This document shows, piece by piece, positions 35,731-45,778 of a stretch of DNA of 64,000 nucleotides (position 1 is its first letter; each line of letters starts with the position of its first letter). The DNA is from Vreelandella subterranea (GTDB lineage Bacteria > Pseudomonadota > Gammaproteobacteria > Pseudomonadales > Halomonadaceae). The stretch spans positions 109,792 through 173,791 of the forward strand of contig NZ_FOGS01000009.1 in assembly GCF_900111305.1 (NCBI RefSeq), in the 5' to 3' direction. The notes under the pieces are model-generated. The model was not told the DNA's origin and searched no databases. It saw only the letters and a program-made list of their open reading frames with translations. Made by a program: the position numbers and the translations under genes.

Positions 35731-38334
35731 TTACGCTTCTTGAGCCACCGGAATCACGTTTGAGGCGATCTTCTGATACTCCTCAATTTCGTGAAAGTTC
35801 ATGTAACGATAGATCTCGCCTGCCATGGCGTCAAACTCTCCCATGTAACGGCGGTACTCGTCGACCGTGGGCAGGCGTCCCTCAACGGCGGCGACTGCCG
35901 CCAACTCGGCTGACGCAAGGTAGACGTTCGCGCCGTCGCCGAGCCGGTTGGGGAAGTTGCGCGTCGAGGTCGACACAACGGTGCTCTTGGCGGCGACGCG
36001 CGCCTGGTTGCCCATGCACAGCGAGCAGCCGGGCATCTCCATGCGTGCACCGGCACGGCCGTAGATACCGTAGTAGCCTTCTTCGGTAAGCTGGTGCTGA
36101 TCCATCTTGGTCGGTGGTGCCAGCCAGAGGCGGGTCTTGAGGCTGCCTGCGGGCTGTTTCTCGAGCAGCTTGCCGGCGGCACGGAAGTGGCCAATGTTGG
36201 TCATGCACGAACCGATAAATACTTCGTCGATTTTCGTGCCGGCAACGTCTGAGAGTAGACGTGCATCGTCGGGATCATTCGGCGCACACAGGACCGGCTC
36301 TTTGATTTCGTCGAGGTCGATTTCGATCACTTCGGCGTATTCGGCATCCTTGTCGGCACGCATCAGTTTAGGATCGGCAAGCCAAGCTTCCATCCCTTCG
36401 ATACGGCGGCTGATGGTGCGCTCATCGCCGTAGCCATTGGCGATCATCCACTTGAGCAAGGTGATGTTCGATTTGAGGTACTCGGTCACGCTCTCATCGG
36501 AGAGGGTGATGGTACAACCGGCGGCCGAACGCTCGGCAGAGGCATCGGAAAGCTCGAAGGCTTGCTCGACGGTGAGGTCCTCGAGGCCTTCGATTTCCAG
36601 GACGCGACCCGAGAAGGCATTTTTCTTGCCGGACTTCTCGACCGTCAGTAGGCCCTGCTTGATGGCGTACAGCGGAATGGCGTGAACCAGGTCGCGCAAG
36701 GTGACGCCAGGCTGGCGTTTGCCCTTGAAGCGCACCAGCACGGATTCCGGCATGTCCAGCGGCATGACACCGGTGGCGGCAGCGAAGGCGACAAGACCCG
36801 AGCCGGCCGGGAAGGAAATGCCCAGTGGGAAGCGGGTATGCGAATCACCGCCGGTGCCGACCGTGTCCGGCAGCAGCATGCGGTTGAGCCAGCTGTGAAT
36901 GATACCGTCGCCGGGGCGCAGCGAAACGCCGCCACGGTTCATGATGAAGTCGGGCAGGGTGTGGTGCGTATCCACGTCGACCGGCTTCGGGTAAGCGGCG
37001 GTATGGCAGAACGACTGCATCACCAGGTCGGCCTGGAAGCCCAGGCACGCCAGGTCTTTCAGTTCGTCGCGGGTCATGGGGCCCGTCGTGTCCTGAGAGC
37101 CCACCGTGGTCATCTTGGGTTCGCAGTACATGCCGGGGCGAACGCCGTCCATGCCGCAGGCCTTGCCGACCATTTTCTGGGCCAGGGTAAAGCCTTTACC
37201 CGTGTCGTGGGGTTGCTCGGGCAGACGGAATACATCCGAAGGAGCAAGGCCCAGGGATTCACGGGCTTTGCCAGTCAAGCCACGACCGATGATCAGCGGG
37301 ATACGCCCGCCCGCGCGGACTTCGTCTAGAATCAGCTGTGTCTTAAGCTCGAAAGTCGTCAGTACCTCGTCCGTCCCATGCTTGCAGACCTTGCCTTCAT
37401 AGGGGTAGACATCGATGACGTCGCCCATGGCCAGCTTTTCGACATCCATTTCGACCGGTAAAGCGCCGGAGTCTTCCATGGTGTTGAAGAAGATGGGGGC
37501 AATTTTGCTGCCAAAACAGAACCCGCCTGCGCGCTTGTTAGGCACATGAGGAATGTCATCGCCGAAGAACCACAGCACGGAGTTGGTGGCTGACTTGCGC
37601 GAAGAACCCGTACCCACAACGTCGCCCACATAAGCCACAGGGAAGCCCTTGGCCTTGACCTCTTCGATCTGCTTGAGCGGACCGGTCTTGCCCGTTTCCA
37701 CGGGGTCGATGCCATCACGCTCGTTTTTGAGCATGGCATTGGCATGCAAGGGAATATCCGGGCGCGACCAGGCATCCGGTGCGGGTGACAGGTCGTCGGT
37801 GTTGGTTTCGCCGGGTACCTTGAAGACGGTCAGGGTGATCTTTTCTTCGAGCGCTGGCTTGGAGAGGAACCACTCGGCGTCGGCCCATGACTGGATAACG
37901 TCCTTGGCGACACTGTTACCTGCCTTGGCGCGTTGTTCGACATCATGGAAGGCATCGAACATCAGCAGGGTGTGCTTGAGCTGTTCACCGACTTCACGGG
38001 CGAGTTCGTCGTTGTCGAGCAGCTCGACCAGCGACACGATGTTGTAGCCGCCCTGCATGGTGCCAAGCAGCTTGACGGCATGCACTTTATCGATGAGGGG
38101 CGATGTGGCTTCGCCTTTGGCGATGGCCGTCAGAAAACCGGCTTTTACGTAAGCCGCTTCGTCAACACCCGGGGGAACGCGGTTGGTAATGAGGTCGAGA
38201 ATGAACTCTTCTTCGCCAGCCGGGGGCATTTTAAGCAGCTCGATCAGAGCGGCGGTTTGCTCGGCATTCAGGGGCTTGGGGGGAATGCCCTCTGCAGCGC
38301 GTTCCTCGACATGTTGGCGGTAAGCTTCAAGCAC
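35731..38334 (-). CDS. acnB: Aconitate hydratase B
   Basis: 867 residues, E. coli AcnB 865. Interconverts citrate and isocitrate with a 4Fe-4S cluster. N-terminal HEAT-like domain ([22 protein letters not shown]) is characteristic of AcnB. Cluster cysteines sit in [10 protein letters not shown] and [24 protein letters not shown] and HTTDGPMT-like [12 protein letters not shown] are also seen. It is a single gene with its own terminator. Confidence 0.97.
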   Translation of the reverse strand: MLEAYRQHVEERAAEGIPPKPLNAEQTAALIELLKMPPAGEEEFILDLITNRVPPGVDEAAYVKAGFLTAIAKGEATSPLIDKVHAVKLLGTMQGGYNIVSLVELLDNDELAREVGEQLKHTLLMFDAFHDVEQRAKAGNSVAKDVIQSWADAEWFLSKPALEEKITLTVFKVPGETNTDDLSPAPDAWSRPDIPLHANAMLKNERDGIDPVETGKTGPLKQIEEVKAKGFPVAYVGDVVGTGSSRKSATNSVLWFFGDDIPHVPNKRAGGFCFGSKIAPIFFNTMEDSGALPVEMDVEKLAMGDVIDVYPYEGKVCKHGTDEVLTTFELKTQLILDEVRAGGRIPLIIGRGLTGKARESLGLAPSDVFRLPEQPHDTGKGFTLAQKMVGKACGMDGVRPGMYCEPKMTTVGSQDTTGPMTRDELKDLACLGFQADLVMQSFCHTAAYPKPVDVDTHHTLPDFIMNRGGVSLRPGDGIIHSWLNRMLLPDTVGTGGDSHTRFPLGISFPAGSGLVAFAAATGVMPLDMPESVLVRFKGKRQPGVTLRDLVHAIPLYAIKQGLLTVEKSGKKNAFSGRVLEIEGLEDLTVEQAFELSDASAERSAAGCTITLSDESVTEYLKSNITLLKWMIANGYGDERTISRRIEGMEAWLADPKLMRADKDAEYAEVIEIDLDEIKEPVLCAPNDPDDARLLSDVAGTKIDEVFIGSCMTNIGHFRAAGKLLEKQPAGSLKTRLWLAPPTKMDQHQLTEEGYYGIYGRAGARMEMPGCSLCMGNQARVAAKSTVVSTSTRNFPNRLGDGANVYLASAELAAVAAVEGRLPTVDEYRRYMGEFDAMAGEIYRYMNFHEIEEYQKIASNVIPVAQEA

Positions 38335-38753
38335 GTTTGGGGCCCTCTCATCTGCTTTTATGGTGGCGACGGCACGTGGGCTGTGTACTTCACAATGCCA
38401 CCGGACACTGACATACGCTTGACAAACAGCGCTGGTTGGATGGCCGCAATTCTACGTCAAACTGTCGACAATGTTAAGCTGAGTCCGCTGCCATGACGTT
38501 GTACTTTATGCTGATGTGCATGCACAAAGGTGTGAAACGCGCTAGGACCAAGCGTTCTGGCATGCTTTACTAGCAAAAAAGCACTCGCTATCGACAGAGG
38601 TTGCATAAAGTGTGATTCTCGTAACGCCGCGTTACCATCTGTCGGGTTGATGGCCTGCGTCAGCCTGATCAGCTGACCGTACTGGCATATTCGAATTACC
38701 CAAGATGTTATAATTGTTGTACAATTATGTGATAGTTATTTAGTGATGGTGTT
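38335..38753. other. 419-bp divergent intergenic region acnB / miaE
   Basis: No coding sequence or RNA gene is seen. It is AT-richer than its surroundings from about 38560 on. The only clear element is the palindrome with TATAAT next to miaE. Confidence 0.6.
38709..38728. promoter_or_regulatory. Palindrome over a -10 box upstream of miaE
   Basis: ATAATTGT TGT ACAATTAT, a perfect 8-3-8 inverted repeat at 38710-38728. TATAAT at 38709-38714 overlaps its left arm; no good -35 is found at 16-18 bp. The core TTGT..ACAA is GntR-like in shape. Placed 25 bp before the miaE start, it is a likely operator. Confidence 0.5.
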
Positions 38754-39407
38754 ATGTCGATACAAGTAATCCCCGACAAAGCGGGCCATTCGCTCGATGC
38801 GAGCGACCTGTTGCCTGACAGCTTGAATGACTTTCTGGGATGTACGACGCCAGATGCCTGGCTTGTCTGGGCCCTGGAGAATCCCGAAATTCTGCTGATT
38901 GACCATGCTCAATGTGAAAAGAAGGCCGCCTCCACGGCGATGAGCCTGCTGTATCGCTATGTGGATCAACCGCTGTTATTGAGCAAGATGTCGCAGCTTG
39001 CCCGGGAAGAACTGCTGCATTTTGAGCAGGTCGTGAACCTTATGGAAGGCCGAGGGGTAACCTACAGGCACTTGACGGCTTCCCGCTATGCGGAAGGGTT
39101 ACGACGCCATGTTCGCCCCCAGGACCCTGAGCGATTGATCGATGTGTTGATTATTGGCGCGCTCATCGAGGCGCGGAGCTGCGAACGCTTTGCTTGCCTG
39201 ATTCCCTACCTTGATGAGGAACTGGCGAAGTTCTACCGCACCCTGGTCAAGTCTGAAGGCCGACACTTCGAAGATTACCTGTTGCTTGCCCGGCAGCAGA
39301 CCGATCACTCGATCGACGAGCGGATCGCGTTCTTTGTTGCCTGTGAAGCAGAGCTGATCAGTTCGCCGGATACGGCTTTCCGTTTTCATAGCGGCGTGCC
39401 AGCGTAA
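38754..39407 (+). CDS. miaE: tRNA 2-methylthio-N6-isopentenyladenosine-37 hydroxylase
   Basis: 217 residues. Ferritin-like diiron hydroxylase that makes ms2io6A37 in tRNA. The carboxylate/His ligands lie in DHAQCEKKAASTA, AREELLHFEQV, GALIEARSCERF and SEGRHFEDYLLLA. E. coli lacks it while Salmonella and Pseudomonas have it. It is followed 30 bp later by the large regulator gene and may share its transcript. SD is weak. Confidence 0.94.
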   Translation: MSIQVIPDKAGHSLDASDLLPDSLNDFLGCTTPDAWLVWALENPEILLIDHAQCEKKAASTAMSLLYRYVDQPLLLSKMSQLAREELLHFEQVVNLMEGRGVTYRHLTASRYAEGLRRHVRPQDPERLIDVLIIGALIEARSCERFACLIPYLDEELAKFYRTLVKSEGRHFEDYLLLARQQTDHSIDERIAFFVACEAELISSPDTAFRFHSGVPA

Positions 39408-39437
39408 GTTGCCGTTCGTCCAGACAGGATGTTTACC

Positions 39438-42400
39438 ATGCGCGATGCTCAAAAGTATGACCAACTGACCCTGTTCGGTCATTTTGCCCTGACCCAGGGT
39501 GATGATGTGCTGACTCACTTTAGCTACGATAAAGTGAAAGCGTTGCTTGTCTACTTGCTGCTGCATCGGCAACCTGTCAATCGCGCTGCACTGGCCGAAC
39601 TGCTGTGGCCGGATCAGGGCCTTTCGTCAGGTCGCACCAACCTTCGACACGCCTTGCATTGCCTGCGTCAATCACTGGGCGAAGATGCAGAACAGGTGCT
39701 TAACGTATCGCGCCAGACCATTGCCTTTCAGCTTCCGGCCAACTGGCAGGTCGATCTGCATGAACTGCAAACGCTGCTCGAAGGGCCGCGGGATCTGGCT
39801 ACCCTGGATGACGTGCTCACCTGTTACCAGGGTGATTTGATCGAGGAATTGCAGCTCGCCAACTGCAGTGAGTTCCAGCGCTGGCTGGTGCAGGCGCGCA
39901 ACGAATGGCGTCAGCGGGTTATCCGCTTTGCCGAGCAGGTGCTGGATAACTATCAGGAAGTCCCTGACGGCCTTCTGGAAACGCTGGTCAGTCGGTTTTC
40001 CGGCTATGGCCCTTTCCATGAGCGGTTGGTTAAACAGCTCGCTGAACAAAAGCAGATGGCGGCAGCCCACGAGCAATACAACAGCTACCTGCAGTTGCTT
40101 GCCTTGTCAGGCCAGCAGCCGGAGCCTAGCTTTTTGCAACTGGCAAGCTACTGGTCCGATGGCCACCCGGACGCCCGCGTCATGTCGCCTCAAGGCGCCT
40201 TTTCCCGAGCGCTTGCCACCGACAGCCAGCCCTTGCGTGAAGATGAGATCGAGCTTCGCCAGCTCTCGGTGATGGCCATTCGATTGCGGCTCCAGGGGGA
40301 CTGGCAGGATCGTGCCGCAACGCGTGACTGCCTCGCGCTTCAACTGGAACTACTGCGCTGGCTTGAGCAGCAATGCCATCATCTGGGTGGTTTCTGGTTG
40401 CCGGGTGCTACAGGTGGCCTGGGGCTTGCGTGTTTCGGTACCCATGGCCCAGCCCATCAGCTGGCTGAACTGGTCGCGCTTTATGAGCATTGCCGTCAGA
40501 CGCTCCCCCAGGAGTCTGCCAGGCACTGGACGGGTGAAGGTGAGCTGCCACAGTTCGAACTGGCGGCCGGGCTGCACAGCGGCCGAGTGGTTTATTTGCC
40601 GGAGCGGCAACTGGCGGATCCGTTGGGCCAGGTGACTCAGATATCCCTGGAGCTGATGAGCGCGGCCGAAGGCAGCGAGCTGGTCATCTCGCAGGAGTCT
40701 AGCCAGCATATGCCACCGGCGCTGGACCTTCAGCCTCGTCTGGTCTCGCGGGTCATATCCAGCGATGGCCGGGTACGCCAACGAGCGTTGGTACTCGGCC
40801 AGAACGAAGGTGGCCGTGATGCACTGCCGCCGAGCCTGGTGGGGCGCGAAACCTCGTTAAGGACCCTGAGAGATGCCCTGGCCCGAGCCGGTATCGGACT
40901 GCGCCAGAGTGTGCTGGTACGCGGCGCGTCGGGCATGGGGAAATCGGCCCTCATGGTTGGCTTTCGTCAGCTTGAGATAAGCCGCGATGCCGCTATTTGC
41001 TGGCAGCCCACCACCCGCCTTTCGGTGCTGGAGCCCTATGGCGTCGCGCGCACTCTTCTGTCCTGGTACCTGGATGGGGCGCCGGACCAGGATGCACTGC
41101 GCGCCCTGCAAACCGATCTGGCTTTCAATACGCTGAGCGATGAGCAGCAATGCTTGCTTGAAGAAGCCCTTGGTGTGCGTAGCGTGCAGGAAGTGTCCCA
41201 GTTGACACAGAACGGTGAAGCGGTCGAGCTGGTGGTGATGCTTTTACACCGCTTGATCGAACGCCAGGCGGCCACCCATACACTTGTACTGATGGTGGAT
41301 GACCTTCAGTGGCTGGACGAACCCTCATTCAAGGTACTGTCAGGCCTTCAGGCGAGGTTGCCCATCAACACGGCCTTTATGCTGGTGGCCAGCCATCATG
41401 GCCGTGAACCCCTGCCGGTCAAGCTGCACTGGGATCAGCAAATCACCCTGGGCCGCCTGGGTGAACTCGAATCCTCTCGGCTGCTATCGCAACTCTCGCG
41501 TCGTTACCGTATTCACCTGAGCCCACGGCTGCGTAATCAGATCATCGAACGCTGTGATGGCGTACCGCTGTATTTGCAGGAAATCTGTCGGCGCCTGGAT
41601 ATGGATCGCCGGGAAGGACGGAGCGTTCAGTTTGATGAGTTGCCCAAAGGGTTGCTTGGGCTGTTGGCCAGTCGCATCGACCAGTTGGAAGCGGACCGTG
41701 ACATTGCTCACATTGCCGCGGTACTGGGCAAACGCTTCCGGCTGGATTTCCTCAGCGAATGCAGTGGCTATGACACAGCGCGTTTGCAGCAGGCGCTGGA
41801 GCATATGCGCCAGCTCGAAATCATCGAGCCGGTGGATAACGGTTCAAACGAACACGAGTTTCAATTCAGCCACCAACTGCTCCAGGAGGCGGCCTATCTT
41901 TCCTGCCCCCGGGACGTGCGCGTTACCCTTCATCAGCAGGTGGTGAGCCTGATAGAACAGCGCTTCCCGATGTGGATCAGCCGCCATCCCGGTGACTTTG
42001 CCACGCACCTACGGCGCAGCGGTCACTACGCGCGGGGCGCACGTTATTTTGAGCTAGCCGCTCGGGAAGCGCTAAAAGTAAGCGCCAATCGCACCGCGTT
42101 GCGCATGGCGGATTTTGGACTGGCCAGCCTGCGCCACGTGGAGCACGAGGTCGAGCGCGAGGTGAGTCTGTTAACGGTGCGCGGGCAGGCGGCCTTTGCG
42201 CTCGAGGGGCATGGCTCGCCCACCGCCCACGAAAGTTTCGTGCGTGCCCGTGAGCTGTTGCGCCACTCGGGCGCCGATGCCCTGGAAGACCCTGAAGACC
42301 TGGAGCAAATCTTTCTGGTCAAGTGGGGGCTGTGGGTAGGGCGCAGTCAGCGCTACGCGCATGCCGATGCCTTCGCGCTGGCATCTACCCTGGCTGATAT

Positions 42401-43337
42401 AGCGGCTCGACTCGAGGACCCGCGTTACCAGCGGCTGGCTGATTATGCGCGAGCGCATTGCGAATACTGGGCCGGGCGTGTGCAGCAGGCCAATGACCAT
42501 CTGAATGAAATCGACCCGCTCAACTCGCCGATGATGATCGAGTGGCTGCCGTTCTCTGACCATCCGCAGGTAACCGCGGCGTGTTTCCAGGGCTGGGCGC
42601 TATGCCTGTGTGGTGATTACCAGCGTGCTGAACGACAGGTCTCTGCCGCGATACGGCTCGCGGAAAAGCTGGGCCATCCCGGTACGCTTGCCATGGCACT
42701 ACTGTTTGCCGCCTCGCTCTATCGTCAGCTTGGCCATGTGCATTTAGCGGCGCGTCATGCCGAAAAGGCAGCGGCGATGACCGCCACCCCGGATTTACAG
42801 CTGTGGCAAATTAGCGCCCAAGGGATTCTGGGTTGGCAGCGCGCACTGGCGGGCGATCACGGCGGGCTGACCCAACTGCGCGATAGTCTGGACCAGATGG
42901 CGGAGCTAAACGGGCGTGATCGCTTCAAACGTCCTGTGTTGTGGTATTCGGATGCCTGTATTGCCCTGGGAGAATTGAGTGCCGCGGAAGATTACCTGGA
43001 TCAGTGCCTGGTGATTGCCAAGGAGAGGTCCACGCTGTTTCTGCCCGAGCTTGCCACCCAGCTTGCCCGGGTACGCATCATGCTCGACCATCCGGACAAT
43101 GAAGTGCGTGCGTTGGCCGAGATGGCGATTTCACAGGCCCGGGAGCACGGTAATCGCCATCAGGAATTGGCAGCACTGGAGTTATGGTTGACGCGCATCG
43201 CACCCGACGACGAATCGGCACGGGATGCCTTCCATCGTCTGTTGAGCGACGTCAGTCATAGTGACGCGCCGGTCCTGGTCCGCTGGGTCAGCCTGGTGGA
43301 TCGTCGTCTGGCCTATCCCGAGCGCCTGGAGAGTTAG
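39438..43337 (+). CDS. SARP-like multidomain regulator: winged helix-BTAD, cyclase-like domain, AAA ATPase, TPR
   Basis: 1299 residues from the ATG at 39438 (ACAGG nine bases upstream). Residues ~5-95 look like an OmpR/SARP winged helix (LTLFGHFALTQGDDVL, VKALLVYLLLHR, LAELLWPDQGLSSGRTNLRHAL); 95-245 a BTAD helical domain. Residues ~270-430 resemble a class III nucleotidyl cyclase (AAGLHSGRVVYL, DPLGQVTQISLEL) without clear metal-binding aspartates, so it is probably inactive. Walker A RGASGMGKSALM (K502) and Walker B TLVLMVDDLQWLDE follow, then ~450 residues of TPR-like helices. No LuxR-type C-terminal HTH. Such architectures sense ligands or partners to control a promoter; the target is unknown. 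Domain limits are estimates. Confidence 0.8.
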   Translation: MRDAQKYDQLTLFGHFALTQGDDVLTHFSYDKVKALLVYLLLHRQPVNRAALAELLWPDQGLSSGRTNLRHALHCLRQSLGEDAEQVLNVSRQTIAFQLPANWQVDLHELQTLLEGPRDLATLDDVLTCYQGDLIEELQLANCSEFQRWLVQARNEWRQRVIRFAEQVLDNYQEVPDGLLETLVSRFSGYGPFHERLVKQLAEQKQMAAAHEQYNSYLQLLALSGQQPEPSFLQLASYWSDGHPDARVMSPQGAFSRALATDSQPLREDEIELRQLSVMAIRLRLQGDWQDRAATRDCLALQLELLRWLEQQCHHLGGFWLPGATGGLGLACFGTHGPAHQLAELVALYEHCRQTLPQESARHWTGEGELPQFELAAGLHSGRVVYLPERQLADPLGQVTQISLELMSAAEGSELVISQESSQHMPPALDLQPRLVSRVISSDGRVRQRALVLGQNEGGRDALPPSLVGRETSLRTLRDALARAGIGLRQSVLVRGASGMGKSALMVGFRQLEISRDAAICWQPTTRLSVLEPYGVARTLLSWYLDGAPDQDALRALQTDLAFNTLSDEQQCLLEEALGVRSVQEVSQLTQNGEAVELVVMLLHRLIERQAATHTLVLMVDDLQWLDEPSFKVLSGLQARLPINTAFMLVASHHGREPLPVKLHWDQQITLGRLGELESSRLLSQLSRRYRIHLSPRLRNQIIERCDGVPLYLQEICRRLDMDRREGRSVQFDELPKGLLGLLASRIDQLEADRDIAHIAAVLGKRFRLDFLSECSGYDTARLQQALEHMRQLEIIEPVDNGSNEHEFQFSHQLLQEAAYLSCPRDVRVTLHQQVVSLIEQRFPMWISRHPGDFATHLRRSGHYARGARYFELAAREALKVSANRTALRMADFGLASLRHVEHEVEREVSLLTVRGQAAFALEGHGSPTAHESFVRARELLRHSGADALEDPEDLEQIFLVKWGLWVGRSQRYAHADAFALASTLADIAARLEDPRYQRLADYARAHCEYWAGRVQQANDHLNEIDPLNSPMMIEWLPFSDHPQVTAACFQGWALCLCGDYQRAERQVSAAIRLAEKLGHPGTLAMALLFAASLYRQLGHVHLAARHAEKAAAMTATPDLQLWQISAQGILGWQRALAGDHGGLTQLRDSLDQMAELNGRDRFKRPVLWYSDACIALGELSAAEDYLDQCLVIAKERSTLFLPELATQLARVRIMLDHPDNEVRALAEMAISQAREHGNRHQELAALELWLTRIAPDDESARDAFHRLLSDVSHSDAPVLVRWVSLVDRRLAYPERLES

Positions 43338-43588
43338 GTGTTATCTTCCAGCCATGTCAGGGTGATCAGTGCTTCTTCCCGCTGCCGTCCGCAGACGGCA
43401 GTGTCAAACTGAAACTGCTCGCACACGGCCGGTCGACGGGGATCTCCGAACAGGCGGCATAAATTATGCTCGTCCAGTTGCGCGCAACGCACGCCTGCCG
43501 GTTTGCCTTCGGGCATGCCTGGAATGGCTGAGCTGATCGACGGCGCAATACAGCATGCCCCGCAGCCTGCCCGGCACTCATCACTCAT
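43334..43588 (-). CDS. YkgJ-family cysteine cluster protein
   Basis: 84 residues with CRAGCGACC near the N-terminus and further Cys at about residues 35, 44, 56 and 66: a likely zinc or iron-sulfur binding cluster of the YkgJ (CxxCxxCC) family. Function unknown. The start overlaps the queD stop by 4 bp (ATGA), so it belongs to the que operon; its end overlaps the large regulator gene convergently. Confidence 0.88.
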   Translation of the reverse strand: MSDECRAGCGACCIAPSISSAIPGMPEGKPAGVRCAQLDEHNLCRLFGDPRRPAVCEQFQFDTAVCGRQREEALITLTWLEDNT

Positions 43589-44418
43589 GGACTTGCCTTG
43601 GCTATCGCGCCCTTATTAAACCCCTCGAATGCGTGTACTGTTGAGGTTTCAAGGCTTTGTGCAGCAAGCTGTTCCGCCAGCCAGTGAGCAATGTTTTCCA
43701 CCGTTGTGGGGGTAGTCAGGACCGCGCAGCGCTCATCGGGTAGCGTGAGGGTAAAGGTTCCCTGATCCGCTTGATAGCGGCACGTCAGGGCCTGCTTGTC
43801 GCGGGCGATAATGTCATTTTCTTCTACCAGGTAGCGATTATCGAGCCAGGCCGCCCACTGCCGTTCGAGTTCATGCTGGCGGGTTCCCCGTTGCCAGATA
43901 TGCAGGCGTGAGCGATGCCCATGGGCAATGCGCTGGCAGTTGCCCTTATGCAGTTTCAGACCATGACTGTACCCATAGGCAGCGCCTTCGATGACTTCAT
44001 CACTGAGGCTTAGCTGAACCCGCGTAACCTTTGCCGGCCGCTGCTCAGTGAGCGTCTGGCTTAAACTGGCAGCGACGGCGTCGCGCTCGATGGTGGCAAC
44101 GGGCAGTAGGGTGAAAGCCTGTTTCGGCCCTTTTACTTCCATGGCATAGGGCGTCGAGGTGCGCACGCACAAGCCTTCCTCGCAGGGGCTGACAGTGACT
44201 CCGGAAGCCTCGACAGGTACCAGAAGCGTGTGGTCCAGGCCGCTATCGAGGTGATGCTTGATCCATGGCTTGACCTCGCCAAAATCCAGCAGCATGCCGT
44301 CTTTGCCAAGCTCGCCTTCAAGCACCGCGTCGACTTGCCAGCTAACACCCTTGAGGCCCTTTTCTGGGCACCACAGCGATGCGTCGATATGGGTGAGTTG
44401 ATTAACAAATAAGGACAT
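43585..44418 (-). CDS. queD: QueD-like 6-carboxytetrahydropterin synthase, double length
   Basis: 277 residues, against about 120 for ordinary QueD. The N-terminal half has the central T-fold part (GVSWQVDAVLEGEL, GMLLDFGEVK at 41-50, LDHTLL) without an HGH site. The C-terminal half has the zinc part, LHKGNCQRIAHGHRS with C161, H166 and H168, and the tail PTTVENIAHWL with E265. So the QueD motifs are split across two T-fold-like domains. Between queE and ykgJ, it should make 6-carboxy-tetrahydropterin from dihydroneopterin triphosphate for queuosine. Starts 1 bp into the queE stop (TGATG). Confidence 0.85.
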   Translation of the reverse strand: MSLFVNQLTHIDASLWCPEKGLKGVSWQVDAVLEGELGKDGMLLDFGEVKPWIKHHLDSGLDHTLLVPVEASGVTVSPCEEGLCVRTSTPYAMEVKGPKQAFTLLPVATIERDAVAASLSQTLTEQRPAKVTRVQLSLSDEVIEGAAYGYSHGLKLHKGNCQRIAHGHRSRLHIWQRGTRQHELERQWAAWLDNRYLVEENDIIARDKQALTCRYQADQGTFTLTLPDERCAVLTTPTTVENIAHWLAEQLAAQSLETSTVHAFEGFNKGAIAKASP

Positions 44419-45065
44419 CAGTCAAAGCCTGCGATTTTGTGCGTCTGAAGCGATAAACGCCATTGCGGGTTGGCTAAACAATAGGCCGTGGTACGCGCGA
44501 CAGTGTCGTTGTCGTGAGCGTCTAAAGGGGAAACGTCCATTGGCTGAAGAAAAAAGTGGCGAAAGTCGAGCTTCGCAAATGCCTCGGGCGGTGCCTCGGT
44601 CTGGGGATAGACCAACTTGAGTTCGTCGCCCTGATCAATCACCAGCGTATTCTTGCCCTTGGGGCTCACGCACAGCCAGTCAATCCCGGCGGGAGGGGTG
44701 AGCGTCCCATTGGTTTCAACCGCTACTTCAAAACCCACGCTGTGCAGCGTGGCGATCAGTGCCGGATCAAGCTGCAGTAGCGGCTCGCCACCGGTAAACA
44801 CCACATAAGGAATGGCACGGCCAGCCTCACTGGGCCACAGCGCGCTGATGTGCTCGGCCAGGGCGGCGGGTGTTTCGAAACGACCTCCGCCTTGGCCATC
44901 GGTGCCGACAAAATCGGTATCACAGAAGGTACACCGGGCGGTTGCCCGGTCCCGTTCGCGACCGCTCCATAGATTGCAGCCACTGAAACGGCAAAAGACG
45001 CTTGCCCGGCCGGCCTGGGCGCCTTCCCCCTGCAGCGTATAGAAGGCTTCTTTTACCTGATACAT
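44418..45065 (-). CDS. queE: 7-carboxy-7-deazaguanine synthase
   Basis: 215 residues from the ATG at 45065. Radical SAM enzyme forming CDG from carboxytetrahydropterin. The N-terminal LQGEGAQAGRASVFCRFSGC and CTFCDTDF show a long-spaced cysteine motif (C-X14-C-X2-C), with VVFTGGEPLLQLDP for SAM binding. Overlaps queC by 1 bp (TGATG) and queD similarly, an operon coupled through all junctions. Confidence 0.95.
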   Translation of the reverse strand: MYQVKEAFYTLQGEGAQAGRASVFCRFSGCNLWSGRERDRATARCTFCDTDFVGTDGQGGGRFETPAALAEHISALWPSEAGRAIPYVVFTGGEPLLQLDPALIATLHSVGFEVAVETNGTLTPPAGIDWLCVSPKGKNTLVIDQGDELKLVYPQTEAPPEAFAKLDFRHFFLQPMDVSPLDAHDNDTVARTTAYCLANPQWRLSLQTHKIAGFD

Positions 45066-45778
45066 CAGCGTGCTTCCTGTTGTGAGGCACAGGGGTGTGA
45101 GGCATAGGTGAGCGGGTCGGTCACGCCATTCGCCGCAAAGGCGGCTAGCCGTTCGCGGCAGCTTCCGCACTGCCCACAGGCCAGTTCGCCTCCTTCATAG
45201 CAGGTCCAGGTGTTTCGGTAGTCAAGCCCCATTGCCAGACCTTGCTGAAGGATGTCGGCCTTGCTGGCGTGCAGGTAGGGGGCATGTACCTTGACGGGGG
45301 AGAAGTTGGCAATTTGTGAAACCTGATCCATGGCCTCCACAAAAGCCGGGCGGCAGTCGGGGTAGAGGACGTGGTCACCGCCATGGGCACCGTAGTCAAC
45401 ACGCTCTGCGCCGATGTTGACAGCGTTCGCAATAGCCAGGGACAACAATATCATGTTCCGGTTAGGGACCACGGTCGCCGCCATGTTGTCGCCGTCGTAA
45501 TCGCCTTGGGGCATTGCCTGGTCGGTGTTGGTCAATGCTGAGTTATCAATCAGCGAGTGAATCGCCCGGATATCCACGACCTGATGGGGGACATTCAAGT
45601 GTTGGCATACCTGGCGGGCAGCATCGAGTTCACGGGCGTGGCGCTGGCCGTAATGAAATGACAGCGCATGAACGTGATAACCTTCATTTAGCGCCCGGTG
45701 GAGAAGGGTGAAGGAATCCATGCCGCCGGAATATATCACCACGGCGGTGGCTCCATGCGGAGCTTGGGAAGTTGACAT
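45065..45778 (-). CDS. queC: 7-cyano-7-deazaguanine synthase
   Basis: 237 residues from the ATG at 45778; the frame upstream is not QueC-like. ATP-dependent conversion of CDG to preQ0. PP-loop [13 protein letters not shown] at residues 14-26, [29 protein letters not shown] and four zinc cysteines at the end (CYEGG, CGQCGSC). Head of the queC-queE-queD-ykgJ operon; I see no preQ1 riboswitch in its leader. Confidence 0.96.
   Translation of the reverse strand: MSTSQAPHGATAVVIYSGGMDSFTLLHRALNEGYHVHALSFHYGQRHARELDAARQVCQHLNVPHQVVDIRAIHSLIDNSALTNTDQAMPQGDYDGDNMAATVVPNRNMILLSLAIANAVNIGAERVDYGAHGGDHVLYPDCRPAFVEAMDQVSQIANFSPVKVHAPYLHASKADILQQGLAMGLDYRNTWTCYEGGELACGQCGSCRERLAAFAANGVTDPLTYASHPCASQQEAR

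Noticed and set aside
36682..37329. Antisense frame of 215 codons in acnB
   Set aside because: Overlaps a perfectly conserved enzyme gene and shows no motif of its own.
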